Origin: Toxorhynchites rutilus septentrionalis
Lineage: Eukaryota; Arthropoda; Insecta; Diptera; Culicidae
Assembly (NCBI RefSeq): GCF_029784135.1
Contig: NC_073745.1
Span: forward strand, 110,853,216-110,917,215
DNA: 64,000 nt
Direction of reading: 5' to 3'
Shown piece after piece: positions 43,996-55,800 of the stretch (positions are counted from its first letter, which is position 1; each line of letters starts with the position of its first letter). A program made the position numbers and the translations under genes. The notes under the pieces were generated by a model. The model did no database searches. It was not told the origin of the DNA and saw nothing but the letters and a program-made list of their open reading frames with translations.

Positions 43996-45080
43996 ACAGC
44001 AATTCCAAATGAAATCGTCTTAAAAATGCAGATTTTAAAACTTGTATTTTTGATTTCAATGGAAGTGTGTATTCCGTTTGGGTTAGAGGAAATATGAGTT
44101 TTTCACAGCAATTGGGAATTTTTTGACTGATTTTTTGATTTCCGACACTTCGAATTTTTGTACATTAACAATCAATTTAGCCACAAATTATGAATCCTGA
44201 TGTGATTTAAAACAAGGTTATTATCAATCTCCTTCTAAATGTAGCCATTCTCGAAATATTTAAGAAAATATTTCTAATTTATTGTCTTTTTTATAGTAAA
44301 TAATCCCTTTTAATATGTTTGTCGTGTTATACCGTCATGTTCATGAAATTTTTATGAATTTGCTTATAATTTCCAACAACTTTTCCAGATACATCATCAT
44401 GGTTCTTTTTTTGACTCAAGCGTAACTTTTGAAAAGGGCGTTTCGATTTGAGTAAGAGAAATCTTTGATAATTTGTATCTCAAAAAATATGAGTCGTACC
44501 GAAATAGTGTGTTAGAAAGAGTTATAGAGTATTGTTGGCTTAATTTGAAAAAAATATACACTGAGAAGAAAAATTAGTACTCTTATTTTTATTTACAAAA
44601 TAAAATTTCAATTTGCGATATATGTATTTTTCTGTATTTTTCTATATTTTTCTATATTTTTCTATATTTTTTTCAATATTTTCATATAAAATAGAAGTCA
44701 TGTAGAAAACTTTGGCCAAAGATGGTAAAACTATTTTTGACGAAATTTGTGGATCATCGAAATTTAAAGAGTACTAATTTTTTAAAGAGTTTTAATTTTT
44801 TTCTCAGTGTAAATTTTTTTCATATTCAACCACCAATACTCTATAACTCTTTCTAAGACACTATTTCGGTACGACTCATAATTTTTGAGATATAAATTAT
44901 CAAAGATTTCTCTTACTCAAATCGATACTCCCTTTTCAAAAGTTACGCTTGAGTCAAAAAATTCCCAATTGCTGTGGAAAACTCATATTTCCTCTAACCC
45001 AAACGGAATACACACTTTCATTCGAATCAAAAATACTCATGTTTTGTCATTTGTCGATTTCATTTGGAATCACTCTATAG
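43996..45080. mobile_element. Large fold-back element
   Basis: Left arm segments (about 44001-44130 and 44405-44560) return in inverse order and orientation at about 44815-45075. Landmarks include CAATTCCAAATGAAATCG, GTGTGTATTCCGTTTGGGTT, TGACTCAAGCGTAACTTTTG, CTTTGATAATTTGTATCTCA and CGTACCGAAATAGTG, each found again in complement. Ends are imperfect: CAGCAATTCC and AGAGTGATTCC. A non-palindromic insertion lies at 44130-44400 and the loop at 44560-44815. Noncoding, probably a nonautonomous DNA transposon. Confidence 0.8.
44625..44682 (+). repeat. TATTTTTCTA minisatellite
   Basis: About five tandem 10-bp units of TATTTTTCTA, in the loop region of the fold-back element. Confidence 0.8.
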
Positions 45081-45141
45081 TTACAAACAACGCGAAACCA
45101 TAGAAACCATTTGAAAATCAACGAACGCGGATATTTAAGTA

Positions 45142-46102
45142 GGGTAAATGATCTTGGTTTGTCCAGTCGAAAATATGATCATGGTTTGCCCACTTTTTTG
45201 AATGCTCTAATTCAGCGCTCCTGTGTCAAATAAGGCCTTCGAATGTTTCGAAACATATCAATGAAATTGCCTTTTACATGATTTATAGTAGTTTGATAGT
45301 ATATTTTTACGAAATCACATGTTTTAAAGGATTATAAAATACACCTTCTATTTGTGTCAATGCGCCCCTCATTCGAGCTAACTTTTAATCGATCACCAGA
45401 TGATTATTTGGCACGTATTCAAACCTTTTCTGGATTACAACACTTATAAATATTGTAAACATCATGCTTGCTATTGTATCGGATTTACATAGCTAAACCA
45501 TTAAATTAACGCATTTTGATGAACTCAATTCTGATCATGAGTTGTCCAATTCAATAATGTTGTTTTGTCCACATGATTTCTATGGCAACCGCTTGGCGCG
45601 CTGCAGTTAGTTTATGTTTGTTTATGGTGTGCTTCGCGCATAGCAGAAGTATGGTTTTTCTGTGTTGATTGTGTTGAGGTGAACACTTCTAAAATGCCCA
45701 AGAAAAGGCAATATTCTGAAGAAAGCCTAAATTATGAATGAATCAATATGATGACAGTAAACTCAAGCAATGATAAATGCAATATCTAATTGTGAATTCG
45801 AATGTTTTCATTCAAAAATGGAGATTTCTAAAACCGGACAAACCATGATCATTTTTTTGGGCAAACCATGATCAGAGGTGGTCAAACCATGATCATAATT
45901 CTTCTTTAAGGAAAATCGTTAAAAAACATAAAAATTTGAATAATTTCAACACCTTATGGTAGTATTAGCAACTAGAGACTTGGGGCTTTTCAACAAACCC
46001 AAACTCGTATCGATTATGTGTGATTTTCATGAAGAAAAATCGATTTGCATTTACTAGTTGCGTAAAAACACCCCAAATTGGACAAACCAAGATCATTTAC
46101 CC
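45142..46102 (+). mobile_element. pogo-like nonautonomous element, 24-bp perfect TIR
   Basis: Ends GGGTAAATGATCTTGGTTTG plus TCCA, and its exact inverse, 24 bp without mismatch, flanked by TA (45140-45141, 46103-46104). Subterminal ATGATCATGGTTTG words repeat in inverse orientation (about 45175; 45838-45895, three copies). An ATG at 45694 begins MPKKRQYSEESLNYE and then stops, resembling the first residues of pogo/CENP-B-type transposases (lysine-rich start, then YSEESL before the helix-turn-helix). The element is probably an internal-deletion derivative of a pogo-like transposon. Confidence 0.88.
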
Positions 46103-46104
46103 TA

Positions 46105-46730
46105 ACCAATATTGCCAATATTGAACCGTATTTTGATATTTCGGTAGTTGTGGATAGATTGGTTTGCGATTTGAATGTTTTTATAGTTTTTTGAGTAATT
46201 TTTATTAATAATTATTTATAACACTTGATATTTACTAAATTTTATCTCTATTTATTTTGTTGAATATGTTGAGAATTTTTTTTCTTCTGTATTATAGTGA
46301 CTGTTTACAAACAAGCGAACTCAAAACCGATAGTGTAGAAGTGAGCGTTAGTGTGTTGCCTGCGTGCAACGTGTACTAAACTTTAAATAAGTTAATTATA
46401 GCATAAGGTACGAGGGTCAATCCCTCACTAATATTTAAATGATGCTGCGAAGAAGATACCGTACAATAGGTTCATTTTGTGATAGTCGGCCAATTATGTA
46501 TTTTCGAATGTCCTATAGTCCAGTCTTTATCCTAGAATCTAGGTGAAAAGTAGTAATTGTCCTGTTTTTGTAGTAATGTAAAATTAAATGTAGTCTAAGT
46601 AAAATTAGTAGTTTCGTTGAATAAATGTAGTGTAGCAAAAAATTTGTTGAATAAATGTTTACTGTAATCGCTCGTTTCAACTTTCGTATTCGGAATTAAT
46701 TTGCGCATAAATTTAAATTGTCACGGAAGT
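46105..46730. other. AT-rich spacer
   Basis: No supported feature. Confidence 0.3.
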
Positions 46731-46895
46731 TGTGGTGGAATACTTTAATATTCAAACAAGAAACAGTGACTTTCAACACTTTTGGGTGATTTGTCACATT
46801 ACTTTCATTTTTTGGAAGAATGTTGGGAGTGTGAATTGAACTCGTGACCTATTGCGTGAGATGTGCGGATGTTACCACTACGCCGGATCGCCTCC
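46731..46895 (-). mobile_element. tRNA-derived SINE
   Basis: On the minus strand it begins GGAGGCGATCCGGCGTAGTGG, where GGCGTAGTGGTAAC fits a tRNA A box; about 35 bases later CACGAGTTCAATTC fits a B box. The tRNA-like head is followed by a noncoding body (TCCCAACATTCTTCC, AAAGTAATGTGACAAATCAC, AAGTGTTGAAAGTCACTG) ending near TTCCACCAC. Pol III would transcribe it; mobilisation depends on a LINE. It is not a tRNA gene: the 3' acceptor half does not pair. Confidence 0.85.
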
Positions 46896-46904
46896 GTGGG
46901 AAAA

Positions 46905-47080
46905 TAATGTCAAGTTTATTCATCTAACCAACTGTAATGTTTTCAAATTTATAATTATTCAGTAAGAAAAAAAAACTAAAGAAAGGATTCCAAAGAAATT
47001 TGGCTGTGGGTGGTCTAAGGTATGACTTAATTTTGGAAAAGAGATGTTTTGCCCAACCAAGTTTGAGGACCCCTGCTCTA
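46905..47080 (-). repeat. Possible hAT terminus fragment
   Basis: On the minus strand CAGGGGTCCTCAAACTTGG (from 47079) followed by a GGGC-AAAACATC stretch resembles Charlie-like hAT ends. No second end found. Confidence 0.4.
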
Positions 47081-48060
47081 CAGGTACCTCTACGGGTACG
47101 ACGAGTCTCCACGGCAAGGAATTCGGCACAATCAAAGATGTGTTTTCCAAAACACTTCAAAATGACGTCGAAAATATCGTGGAGCAAAACGAATATGTGT
47201 TTCTTCAAGGAAAATTTGTTGATGAATAATTTTGAATTCCTGAAAAAAAAAGGTTTACAGGATATTGAATAAGCTATGTGTTCTGCAAGTCGGAAGTACG
47301 ATCCAGAACGCTTCAACTTGTGTCTTAATATTAGGAAGAGTTGTTTCAAGCACATGTTTATCGTAATTGTGCATCATTTGTATTTATTTCAGTTATTATT
47401 GATGAACTTGTGCTTCCACGTGAATACACAGGAGTTTCAGCCAAACACTATTATTTTACTTGTCACCCTACTTTCCAATTTTCTTTGAGGAATATCTACT
47501 TTGAAAATAAAAACGCGTTTGATTGCAGGTATACCATAAAATTTCTGTGTGTCACGTTGGCAGCAATATTAGTGACAACAATTCAATGGAATGGAATGCA
47601 ACTATAATGGAATGATATGGAACGAGTTTTACCGCAACAATTTCGTAGCGACTGGTATGAAGCTCGAATCCTTATAAAAAACATTCTGTACTGTAATCTG
47701 TATTTTTTCATTGTTTGCGAAAAAACAAATGTTGTTGACACAATCAGTTATCATTGGAATACTAATGAATATAATATGTTAAACTCTTTGTGATGTATGA
47801 GTTATACCATTTTATATAAGATGAGATTACTCATAAAAACCAACGTTGAGTTTGTTATAACACCCAGCAAAAAAGACGTCACACTTTGACATGGCGTCAC
47901 GGCTACAATCATTGAAGTGACAAATTGCAAAAAAGCAACCTTTTTTTATACTCAAGGGCGTCCAATGGGTCATAAAAATTATGCTATGCTTGCCCAAACA
48001 AAGCTCCTTGTGAGCAAATAATGAAAATTCTGCAAACATTAGTACAACCTTTTAATCTAG
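47081..48060. other. Spacer with short unassigned frames
   Basis: Plus-strand stretches 47100-47226 and 47341-47607 are open but I cannot assign them. They may be remains of the hAT element whose end lies at 47079. Confidence 0.3.
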
Positions 48061-49300
48061 GGATGGATACACCCAGGTCATGTCCGTTAGTCGCTTCCAT
48101 AAAAAAATGGTTCAGTTTTTTTAGCGAATTGCAATAGAAGTTTTTTACGACACCCGTGCACAGTTATATTTGCAAACCATAAAACCAGCCGAAAACAACG
48201 AGCAACTACGAATCAACATCCTGTCGTAAAATGTATGTCTACCTGGTGACGACAGCGACGACGAATCGTTCCCGAAAAAGTACAGTTCGAGGTACAGAAC
48301 TTATCGCACTCGGATCACCCAAATCCAGTTGAGTTTGGCTAGTTCGATTTGGCGAATAATTAACATTAGATTTTGTCAACCGCTGCTTAGTGCGCAAAAC
48401 GAGCGGAAAAAATCGTACACTTGGATCAGAATACTTGACAAGCTTCCTTATACGATCGGTGGCTGAGGGATGGGGGACCAAGAATGGATGTGCCAAAAAA
48501 CTAGACATAAACACCATTTGCGTCGCTGCGACCGCCAGACGCAGAGATCGTCTACTGAAACTGAAACACTCGATCGCACTTCAATTGAACTGCAAATACA
48601 GATGGCCAGTTTCAGCAAACAGAGCCTTCAGCCGTTCGCTGCATGATATCCGCTTTTGGAGGGCAATATTCTGGCGTGGAGAGCGTTGTTATTTCGACTC
48701 TTGACGACGTTCGGTAAATATCAATATTGCACGTTCCGAACTGAGATTCGTTCATGGATCATTGGCTGTGCGCGCGTTGAAAAACAACGAGTTTTCAGAT
48801 ATTTTTTCACGCTATGTATAAGATATATAAATCAAGTTGATTTCCAAACACACTCCTGTTTCATCGGTGTGTTCCGTCCACTGCTGTTTGCGTCAAATCA
48901 AATGTTTGCCACCCTCGATTTTGTGCCCGGTCGTCTCGTGGAAACTTTTACGAAATAATTCAGAAGCTATCCCGCGAGTGCTAATGAACGTAATGACAGC
49001 CGCTCTTTCGGCATTCACAGTAAAAAAAAAACAGGACAGCGAGAAAAACTAGCTCTGACCTCGTACGGGTTGATCCGAAACCAAACAAAGGTAGCATAAT
49101 GAGATGATTTCGATGGTGTGAAGAACTGAAAAACGGCTGTCGGGTACTGGAACCTTTTTGTGCGCTTCTGGCGACTTGTTTGCTTATATCGGCACGATGG
49201 CGTATCGGCGTTGAACATCTGCGTTGTTTAATTTCAGATTCGTTGAACAAATTTGGACAGTGTTGGTTATTTGTTCAAGCAATAATCAGATTTGGAATAC
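48061..49300. other. GC-richer low-repeat block
   Basis: Higher G+C than its flanks, no visible transposon ends. Open frames of about 90-105 codons lie on both strands (48239-48517 minus, 48390-48704 plus, 48656-48958 plus), overlapping, with no recognised domain. Possible host exon or UTR region; unproven. Confidence 0.35.
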
Positions 49301-49935
49301 CGGTGTAGTTCTTGATTTGGCGTTGCTAGCGCTCGAGGATGAATAATTGTTGATGATCCAAAAGTTCATGTAAAATTAGAGTTTCGTAATTTATAGTATC
49401 GAAATACCAGATATTCAGATTTTTATTTTCTGAGTTGATTTAAAAGCCTTAATAGGTTTTGATCATTAAACTGAATTTGTTAGCACTGCAATGAATACTT
49501 ATGACCAGGGTCCGAAGTCTTCGAAGATGAAAAATCAAAATTGACTCTCCTTTCAGTAGCTTCGCAACTAGGACTTCTTCGGCATTCGTCGTCAATATGC
49601 CTTGATTTGACTAGAAATGAATTGACGAGCGTTAAGAGATGAATGATGAGCTATTCTAGTAAAGGGTTATTCCAATTGACGTGAAGAATGAATACAAATC
49701 TGCCTCTTCATTCAACCTGACTTCAATCCACATTTCTACTTCCTCCTGACAGGAGCCTCTTTAGGTGCGTACACAACCATATTTTTACGTCCATATGAAG
49801 TGAAACGAAAACTTGATTTCTGATGCAAAAAGTAGTTGCACCATTAAGGGACCGCTTCATTGTTTACCCACCGTGAACTCAAACCAACGAACTTAGACAG
49901 TTACCAGTTATGCTATGAAGGTCCTCGCGTTAGTA
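49301..49935. other. AT-rich spacer
   Basis: No supported feature. Confidence 0.3.
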
Positions 49936-50723
49936 CAGGTCGTACTCGATTATATACAGTTTGAAAAAAAAAAATGTTATTTTTTTTACTTTTCAAATAT
50001 GACTTATTTTAAGCACAAATGTAACCTTTAAACGTTAAAGAAAATTTTAAGTGGCTACTATAAGTACAGTGGGGTAAAAATCGTGATTAATTTTGCTTTA
50101 ATTTTATCCATGAATTGTTCATATCGATATTACAGCGAAATTAGGAAAGATAGAAGTTGGGAGTCAAAAAACAAATTGTAGAGCGGTTAGAGAGCTTGAA
50201 TTTAAATAGTAGAAACCATCAAGTTTAATAAGAATTTTAGGCTAAAATCAATAATAATACATTAAAAATTACTAGCTTTTAAGTTTTTTACTTCCGAAAT
50301 GTTATTTAAATTCACTAGTTTAGATGTTCCACTACTATATCATGTACTAAATGGAAGCAACAGAATCGTCCTACGTTGTGTTCTTTTTAATGTAGAGCTA
50401 GTTTGAGGCAACAGAGTCCGAAACAGAAAAAAAAGGTTCTCTTCCTCATTGTACAAATTCGAATATATGCGTAGAAGTTTTTTTTTCATCAAATATGATC
50501 GTTTATCGACTCCTGTGAGAATCTGGGTGAATTTATTTTTTTCATGTGAGGAAGGTGTTTTCTTACTTTGAGGGGATAAATCAAAATTAAATTCTTCTTT
50601 TATATTCAAAAAACGAAACATATATGCAGAAAAAATAGTTTAAAAAAATACTCGATTATATACAGGATTCGATTATACACAGTGAAAAGAAATCTGAACC
50701 TGTATATAATCGAGTCCGCCCTG
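49936..50723 (-). mobile_element. Complete CAGG-family MITE (788 bp), reverse orientation
   Basis: CAGGTCGTACTCGATTATATAC at one end and its near-inverse TATATAATCGAGTCCGCCCTG at the other, with TA on both sides (49934-49935, 50724-50725). Its interior is the reverse complement of the 61261-62156 copy (for example GTGGGGTAAAAATCGTGATT and TTTGAGGGGATAAATCAAAA-type blocks). Noncoding. Confidence 0.88.
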
Positions 50724-50725
50724 TA

Positions 50726-51520
50726 TTAATAAATAGCGTACGGTTTGGGAGGAATTCTAAACAAAATTTTAGTTCACTTTGAGTTCAATTTTGTGAAAAA
50801 AAAAAACATGCAGAAAACGGGTTTATATTAACAAAATTCACAAATTTTCCAGTGTTTCTGAACACAACACTGCACGCTATTTTATATGTGTGAGTAATTA
50901 TCGGGTACGATGCAAACAAAATCTAGCTCGCCTGTAGTATATGTCAAACCACGTTGAACTCAAACATCGATACATGCATACGTGATACATGAGAGAGAGA
51001 GAAACGAATTCAATTTGGGGGGAGTCACTTCAGTATGCAATGAAGTCCATTTGACGGGGAAGAATGAAATGAGACAGTCGAGTCGTAGAGTGAGATTACA
51101 ACTAAACGCCCGAATAAATGTTGAGTCATGTTGACGTAGAAACTGCTGAAAGAAGTCATAACTCATTTTCAATTAAATACGAAGGCGAATTTCTTCATAG
51201 TCTGCTGACTATCCTCAGTTGAATATGACTTTGCCGAGCTCTGCTCATGACTAGAAAATGATTCGAAAATTACAACATGACTGCAAACAAATGTTTGGTA
51301 GATCTTTTTGACATTTTGATCGTTAAAACATAAATTTATACCCCTTCACGAACCGGTAATGTCATCGACAGCATAAGCCCATTTTTGTAGATCAGATTCA
51401 TTGTGCTATAATAAGAAAAAAGACAAAAATAAAAGACGCTCTGCTGCTTGCAACAAGAAACATCGAACCGTTTTTTTTATCCACATGTTATCTATACAAA
51501 CAATATTATAGTATTCTTAA
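50726..51520. other. AT-rich spacer
   Basis: Short GA-repeat at about 50993-51002 and nothing else supported. Confidence 0.3.
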
Positions 51521-51708
51521 CCCTTTCACGTACAACATCGAGTCTCGAGTTGTGCCAAAACGTACAACATCGAGTCTCTCTCGTGGTGTGCTTGCATATC
51601 ACAAGACGCTAAGATGCTCTGTAGAGTAGTGAAATTATTCGATGCGGTACCCATCGAAGCGTTTGCATTTGGTCTGGTCTTTCGGAAATTAAATCGTACG
51701 TGAAGGGG
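51521..51708. mobile_element. piggyBac-like MITE (188 bp)
   Basis: Flanked by TTAA (51517-51520 and 51709-51712). Ends CCCTTTCACGTAC and the inverse of CCCCTTCACGTAC, 13 bp with one mismatch. TTAA duplication and CCC-starting ends are the piggyBac signature. CGTACAACATCGAGTCT occurs twice near the left end (51529 and 51562), as subterminal repeats. Noncoding. Confidence 0.88.
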
Positions 51709-51842
51709 TTAACAATATAACATTATACAGTAATTCCATGCCAGATCATTCAAAAAATAACCGATTTAAAAAAAAGTTCGAATTTATAAGTGTATTGAAA
51801 AACAGCAAATAAAAATTTTGTTCCTGGTAAAAAGTTATACAT

Positions 51843-51980
51843 ACAGTCATTCCATACCAAACCGATATAATAGTTATCAGATTTTCAGATTTTTTTTTGT
51901 TCCTTATCGCAAAACATTAGACTGATATTTTTTTATTTTTCCATTAAGACCCATTTTCATTTTAGAGTTAGGACATACCA
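51843..51980 (+). repeat. Dispersed repeat (CCGATATARTGGTT), copy 2
   Basis: Matches 38475-38615 with moderate divergence; see that entry for shared words. A weaker third start (CAGTAATTCCATGCCAGATC) lies at about 51729. Confidence 0.6.
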
Positions 51981-52640
51981 ATTAAAGCCAATGAGGTAGT
52001 CTTTTCTGGAAAAATATTACAAAATCTGCATTTTGTTTCGATTGCATTTATTTTTCATTGTTTATATGGCTTTGGACTAGAGGGTGCTATGATTTTTCAT
52101 ATTTTTCTTGAAAGCTGAGGTTTTGTACATAACATGTCCAAACATCAAAGATGTCATTTTTGTCGTTTTTGAGTTGTGATTTTTTAAACTTAGCCGATAA
52201 TTCAAAAAAATATGTTTTCCCCATTTTTTCCAAGAATGCCTTTTTCAAAAATTTAGATCAGATTAAAAGCTACTGAACATAATCAACATATAAAATTGGA
52301 GCCAATGTTCTTTTTTGAAAAAAATTTACACTTGCGGAAAATTGGATTCTAGTCGCATGGGAATATTGAACGAAGACCGAAAACAAGTTAACTTCGAAAT
52401 ATCATAGCTCAAAAACGAAAATGAAACCCCTCTCTGATTTTTGGATATGTTATGTGAAAAATAAAATATAGTGCTCTTTATTTTTAACCATGTAAACTTA
52501 AAAAAAACAAATACAATCAATAATTACGAAAACACAATACAACAACTCCAAATGTGATATTTTTCTAGTTCAATAACTTTAACTTGAAGACTAGTTCATT
52601 GATTTCAACTTGATATAGCTACTATCTGAATCGGTCCAGT
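51981..52640. other. AT-rich spacer
   Basis: No gene recognised. Confidence 0.3.
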
Positions 52641-53055
52641 AGTTGAAAAGTTATGATTTTTTGGAAAAAGTTATTTTTGGTCAAAAGGGGAAACATTGAT
52701 TTTTCGGACCACCCTAAAGTGGAAATGGGCACCCTAATAACAAAATTAAAAAATACTGGTGTTACAAACGTTAAAACGTCTTTTGAAAAACGAAAAATCA
52801 CCGAAAATCGAGGTTTCCAAAAAAAAATTTATGTCAATTGTCTTAAAATTGCATTACTCGTCGAGATTTGCGGTTATCACGACTTTTTTTTCAAAAAAAA
52901 AAAAAAATCGGTTTTCCGCCTGAGAAATCGATTTTTGACAAAAAAAATTTTTTTTGAGATAACTGTAAATCTTGAAGTGTCATGCAATTTTAAGACATTT
53001 GGCATCAAATTTTATTTTAAAGAACCCCGATTTACGGTGATTTTTCGGTTTCTCT
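52641..53055. mobile_element. Palindromic block related to the 58.8-kb fold-back element
   Basis: GAAAAATCACCGAAAATCG and ATTGTCTTAAAATTGCAT on the left return as inverted copies (CGATTTACGGTGATTTTTCGG; ATGCAATTTTAAGACATTTGG) around a centre near 52910. The same words build the fold-back element at 58835-60082. The outer ends are not clear: GGGCACCCTAATA at about 52726 may be part of one. Confidence 0.65.
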
Positions 53056-53530
53056 GGACGGAGGTATCTGAGCAGAGTTCCAGAGTAGTAGATATGAGGA
53101 TAGACTGGCTACACGATGATTGAGAAGAAATAAGATCGAATATGGTCAAGACGCTTGATCTATACTGATCGGTGATTTTATTGCGACTGACGAATTCTGA
53201 TGATGATACTGAACATTTCGTGCCCTATTTATAGATTGGTCCCATATTCATTTAATTAGCCTAGAATTGCGATTAATTCTTTGGTTCGGTTCCTTCTCGA
53301 ATGTTCGCTATAAACAATACGCTTTGTATAGCGGGTTCGTTTCCATGCATTCCCTGTTCCGTGACAATTGGGATGTTTTTGTTTACATGATTGTTTTGAT
53401 TGTTGTATTGTCTTCAAAGGTGAGTATTATGTGTCGTCCAATTATGTGTAATAAATAATTATCCTTTCAGCTGATTGTTTTGGGTATCCGCGGACGACGA
53501 TGAAAGGGTAAGTGACAATGAATATTCTTA
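53056..53530. other. Spacer, no gene
   Basis: An open frame of 63 codons at 53267-53458 is unassigned. Confidence 0.3.
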
Positions 53531-53539
53531 TATATAAAA

Positions 53540-53930
53540 CTAGCTAACCCGGCAAACTTCGTCCCGCCCAAAATTTATGTTTCGTTATCACATTCACGTT
53601 TTCTTACTAAGCGCACGTTTAGGGGCTCAATAATAGAACTGTTCATTGAATGATCTTCTAATCTACCCTTTAAAATTACCTTTTACTATAAAATTCCTAG
53701 TACTTCTACCAAAACTCGTCATTATAATATTATGATTAGGGTATTATTTTCAGTCACAATTCACGTTCAAGATTTTCCAACCACTTGCAAATAACATGTT
53801 TCTCCGTTACATGGAATAAATGTTTGATACAGAAAATATGATAGAATAATCGGACAATTCCTTCCTCGAGTTTTTCTTTATCAACACATTCGGCGACCCT
53901 TTTTTGTTTATATAGATAGAAGAAGCTATA
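53540..53930 (+). repeat. CTAGCT-ACCCGGCAAACTT repeat, copy 1
   Basis: Starts CTAGCTAACCCGGCAAACTT and runs through GTTCATTGAATGATCTTC, CCTAGTACTTCTACCAAAAC and TAACATGTTTCTCCGTTACATG. Same orientation relatives: 60925-61258. Reverse fragment: 18611-18690. In the 60.9-kb copy it is followed directly by Helitron-type sequence, so both may belong to one Helitron family (inference). Confidence 0.7.
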
Positions 53931-54149
53931 GGAGTGAGTTTTATCACATTAAAATCAATTTCCAGTTTCAAACAAAGATCAATTTCGTTAGCGCAAACAT
54001 CAAATGAACTAACAACGCTTGTCACTATGAAATTGTATAACATATGGGAATTGAATGTTTGCAAATTTTCCCATTTTCTACAGAGTTTTCCGAAAAGTTT
54101 TTTTCATGTTTGGTTGGAATATGTTTGATTGAAATATGTGTTTTAATTT

Positions 54150-54540
54150 TTGGAACCACCCCTCCATTCCAGAGGACGGAGGGGTGTTATACCATCATAT
54201 AAACATTTCTCGTACCCAAAATCCCTAACATCCCAAATTTGATTCCATTTGCTTGATTGGTTCTTGAGTTATTCAGAAACTTATGCTTCATCTGTATGGT
54301 AGACCCCCCCCTCTCCCTTAGAGAGAGGGGAGGAGTGTTGATTCACGATAGAAACCTCCACATACCAATGGCTCGATTTGCTCGATTTGCCTCCACATGG
54401 CTCGATTTGCTTGATTATTTCTCGCGTTATGAAGAAATTTGTGTTTCATTTGTATGGCAGCCACAGTCACCCTCCCATCCCCCCTTAGAGAAGGGGGAGT
54501 AGTGTCTAACCACCATAGAAACGTATACAACACAACAAAG
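54150..54540 (+). repeat. Direct repeat, two ~170-bp units with CCCC/GGGG hairpins
   Basis: Two or three tandem units contain TTTGCTTGATT, TCGxGTTATxxAGAAA, TGTTTCATTTGTATGGCAG and a C-run/G-run hairpin around CTTAGAGAGAGG, followed by GTGT-TAACCACCATAGAAAC. The hairpins are GC-rich islands in AT-rich DNA. Typical of long noncoding tracts within insect transposons. Confidence 0.7.
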
Positions 54541-55439
54541 GAAGCCTCATATCAACAGTCCCGCTGTGTCCAACTGTGAACTTTCGAACAATAGTAATAT
54601 TCTTACGCCGAAAAAATGCGACATGTGTTGTGTATCGATAGAATAGGAATACTTTTACGCCTAAAATGGCTAATGTGTATTAGATAAAAATGTTAGAGGC
54701 GAATGAACCGCAAAGTTTAAAGCCTCTTAAAAACAAAGAAAGAAGAAGAAGATAAAAATGTGTATCGATGAGATAGGAAAACTCTTACGCCTAAAGGGCT
54801 ACTGTGTAATATACAACATGAGCAATGTACACGATAAATTCGGCTCTGTTACAGCTGAATTGCTTTATGAGCCTAATAATAAAAATAAACAGATGGGATA
54901 AAAAAACAAACTTATTTTAATCGATTCGTTTGCTTATCACTATGGATGTTAATTTAAAACACATCGAACTTTTTCAAATAACTTTTCAGTATGGTGTCAA
55001 ATGGCCACCGAGATTGCCGATTTCAGGCAGCTGGTACTTGTGTAAAGCAGCTGAAAGACACAAATAAAAGAAACAAATATTCTAGATCGCGATTTGGCCA
55101 AAAATTTGGTGTCGCCCACAGTAAGAGTAACTCGTTTCCGAAAATATATTAATGCCTACCGAGTCAGCACAATCGAACTGTTTTTTTTTAAAGATGTTAT
55201 TTTATCTGACTATGATCAAGAAGAAATTGGATGGGAAAAAAATCAAAGTAGCGAAATCGCTACTTTTCCGTTATACATGATACAAAGTACAACGTTGGAT
55301 GCATTCTTTCTACAGAACTTTCCTACAAATTTTGTTCAATGTAAATGTACACCGGGAATTTGTGTTTTTGAGGAAAATGTTTTATCATCTAAATTTATAT
55401 TACCGCATTCAAAAAGTCCTATCTGAAGCCATTCTCTTT
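54541..55439. other. AT-rich spacer with small direct repeat
   Basis: ATAGGAA-ACTCTTACGCCTAAA-GGCTA is present twice (about 54643 and 54775) with a self-complementary GAGGCGAATGAACCGCAAAG-type segment between. An open frame at 55094-55426 (+, 110 codons) is unassigned. Confidence 0.3.
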
Positions 55440-55800
55440 GTCGAACGAACAATCCAGTCATCGAAACTCTTTCTATAGCTGTATTCAGGAATTGCTTTCA
55501 GTTCCGCAGCGAATTCGTTTTTATGACTTCAAAAAGAGTTTCACGAAGCGGTAATTTGAGTTTCGGAAATAGGAAAAAGTCACACGAGGCCATACATGGA
55601 ACATACGGTGCATGTTCAATCACATTCGGACCATTTTTGGTCAAATATTCGTTCACAATGATCGATTAAGAGCGATATCTAATTCGCCGGTGAGCGCTTT
55701 CAAACTCAAATAACAATTTCCTAGCACCATTCTTTTATTTTGTCGATGTTTTCATCAGTTGAAGGAGTAGATGGTCGTCCTTGACCGTCTCCATACAAAA
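55440..55800 (-). pseudogene. Relic of a mariner-like transposase
   Basis: On the minus strand: GRPSTPSTDENIDKIKEW near 55790 (the N-terminal linker of mariner-like transposases), then after a deletion VNEYLTKNGPNVIEHAPY and CMASCDFFLFPKLKLPLRET (the third catalytic region, HAPYSPDMAPCDFFLF type) and a C-terminal part LFVRQREW. Stops and frame changes abound. The middle of the protein with the first two acidic residues is missing. Distinct family from the mariner at 28.8 kb. Confidence 0.7.

Noticed and set aside
46832..46895. Possible tRNA gene (A and B boxes on minus)
   Set aside because: No acceptor-stem pairing, and the sequence continues into a repeat body; it is a SINE head.
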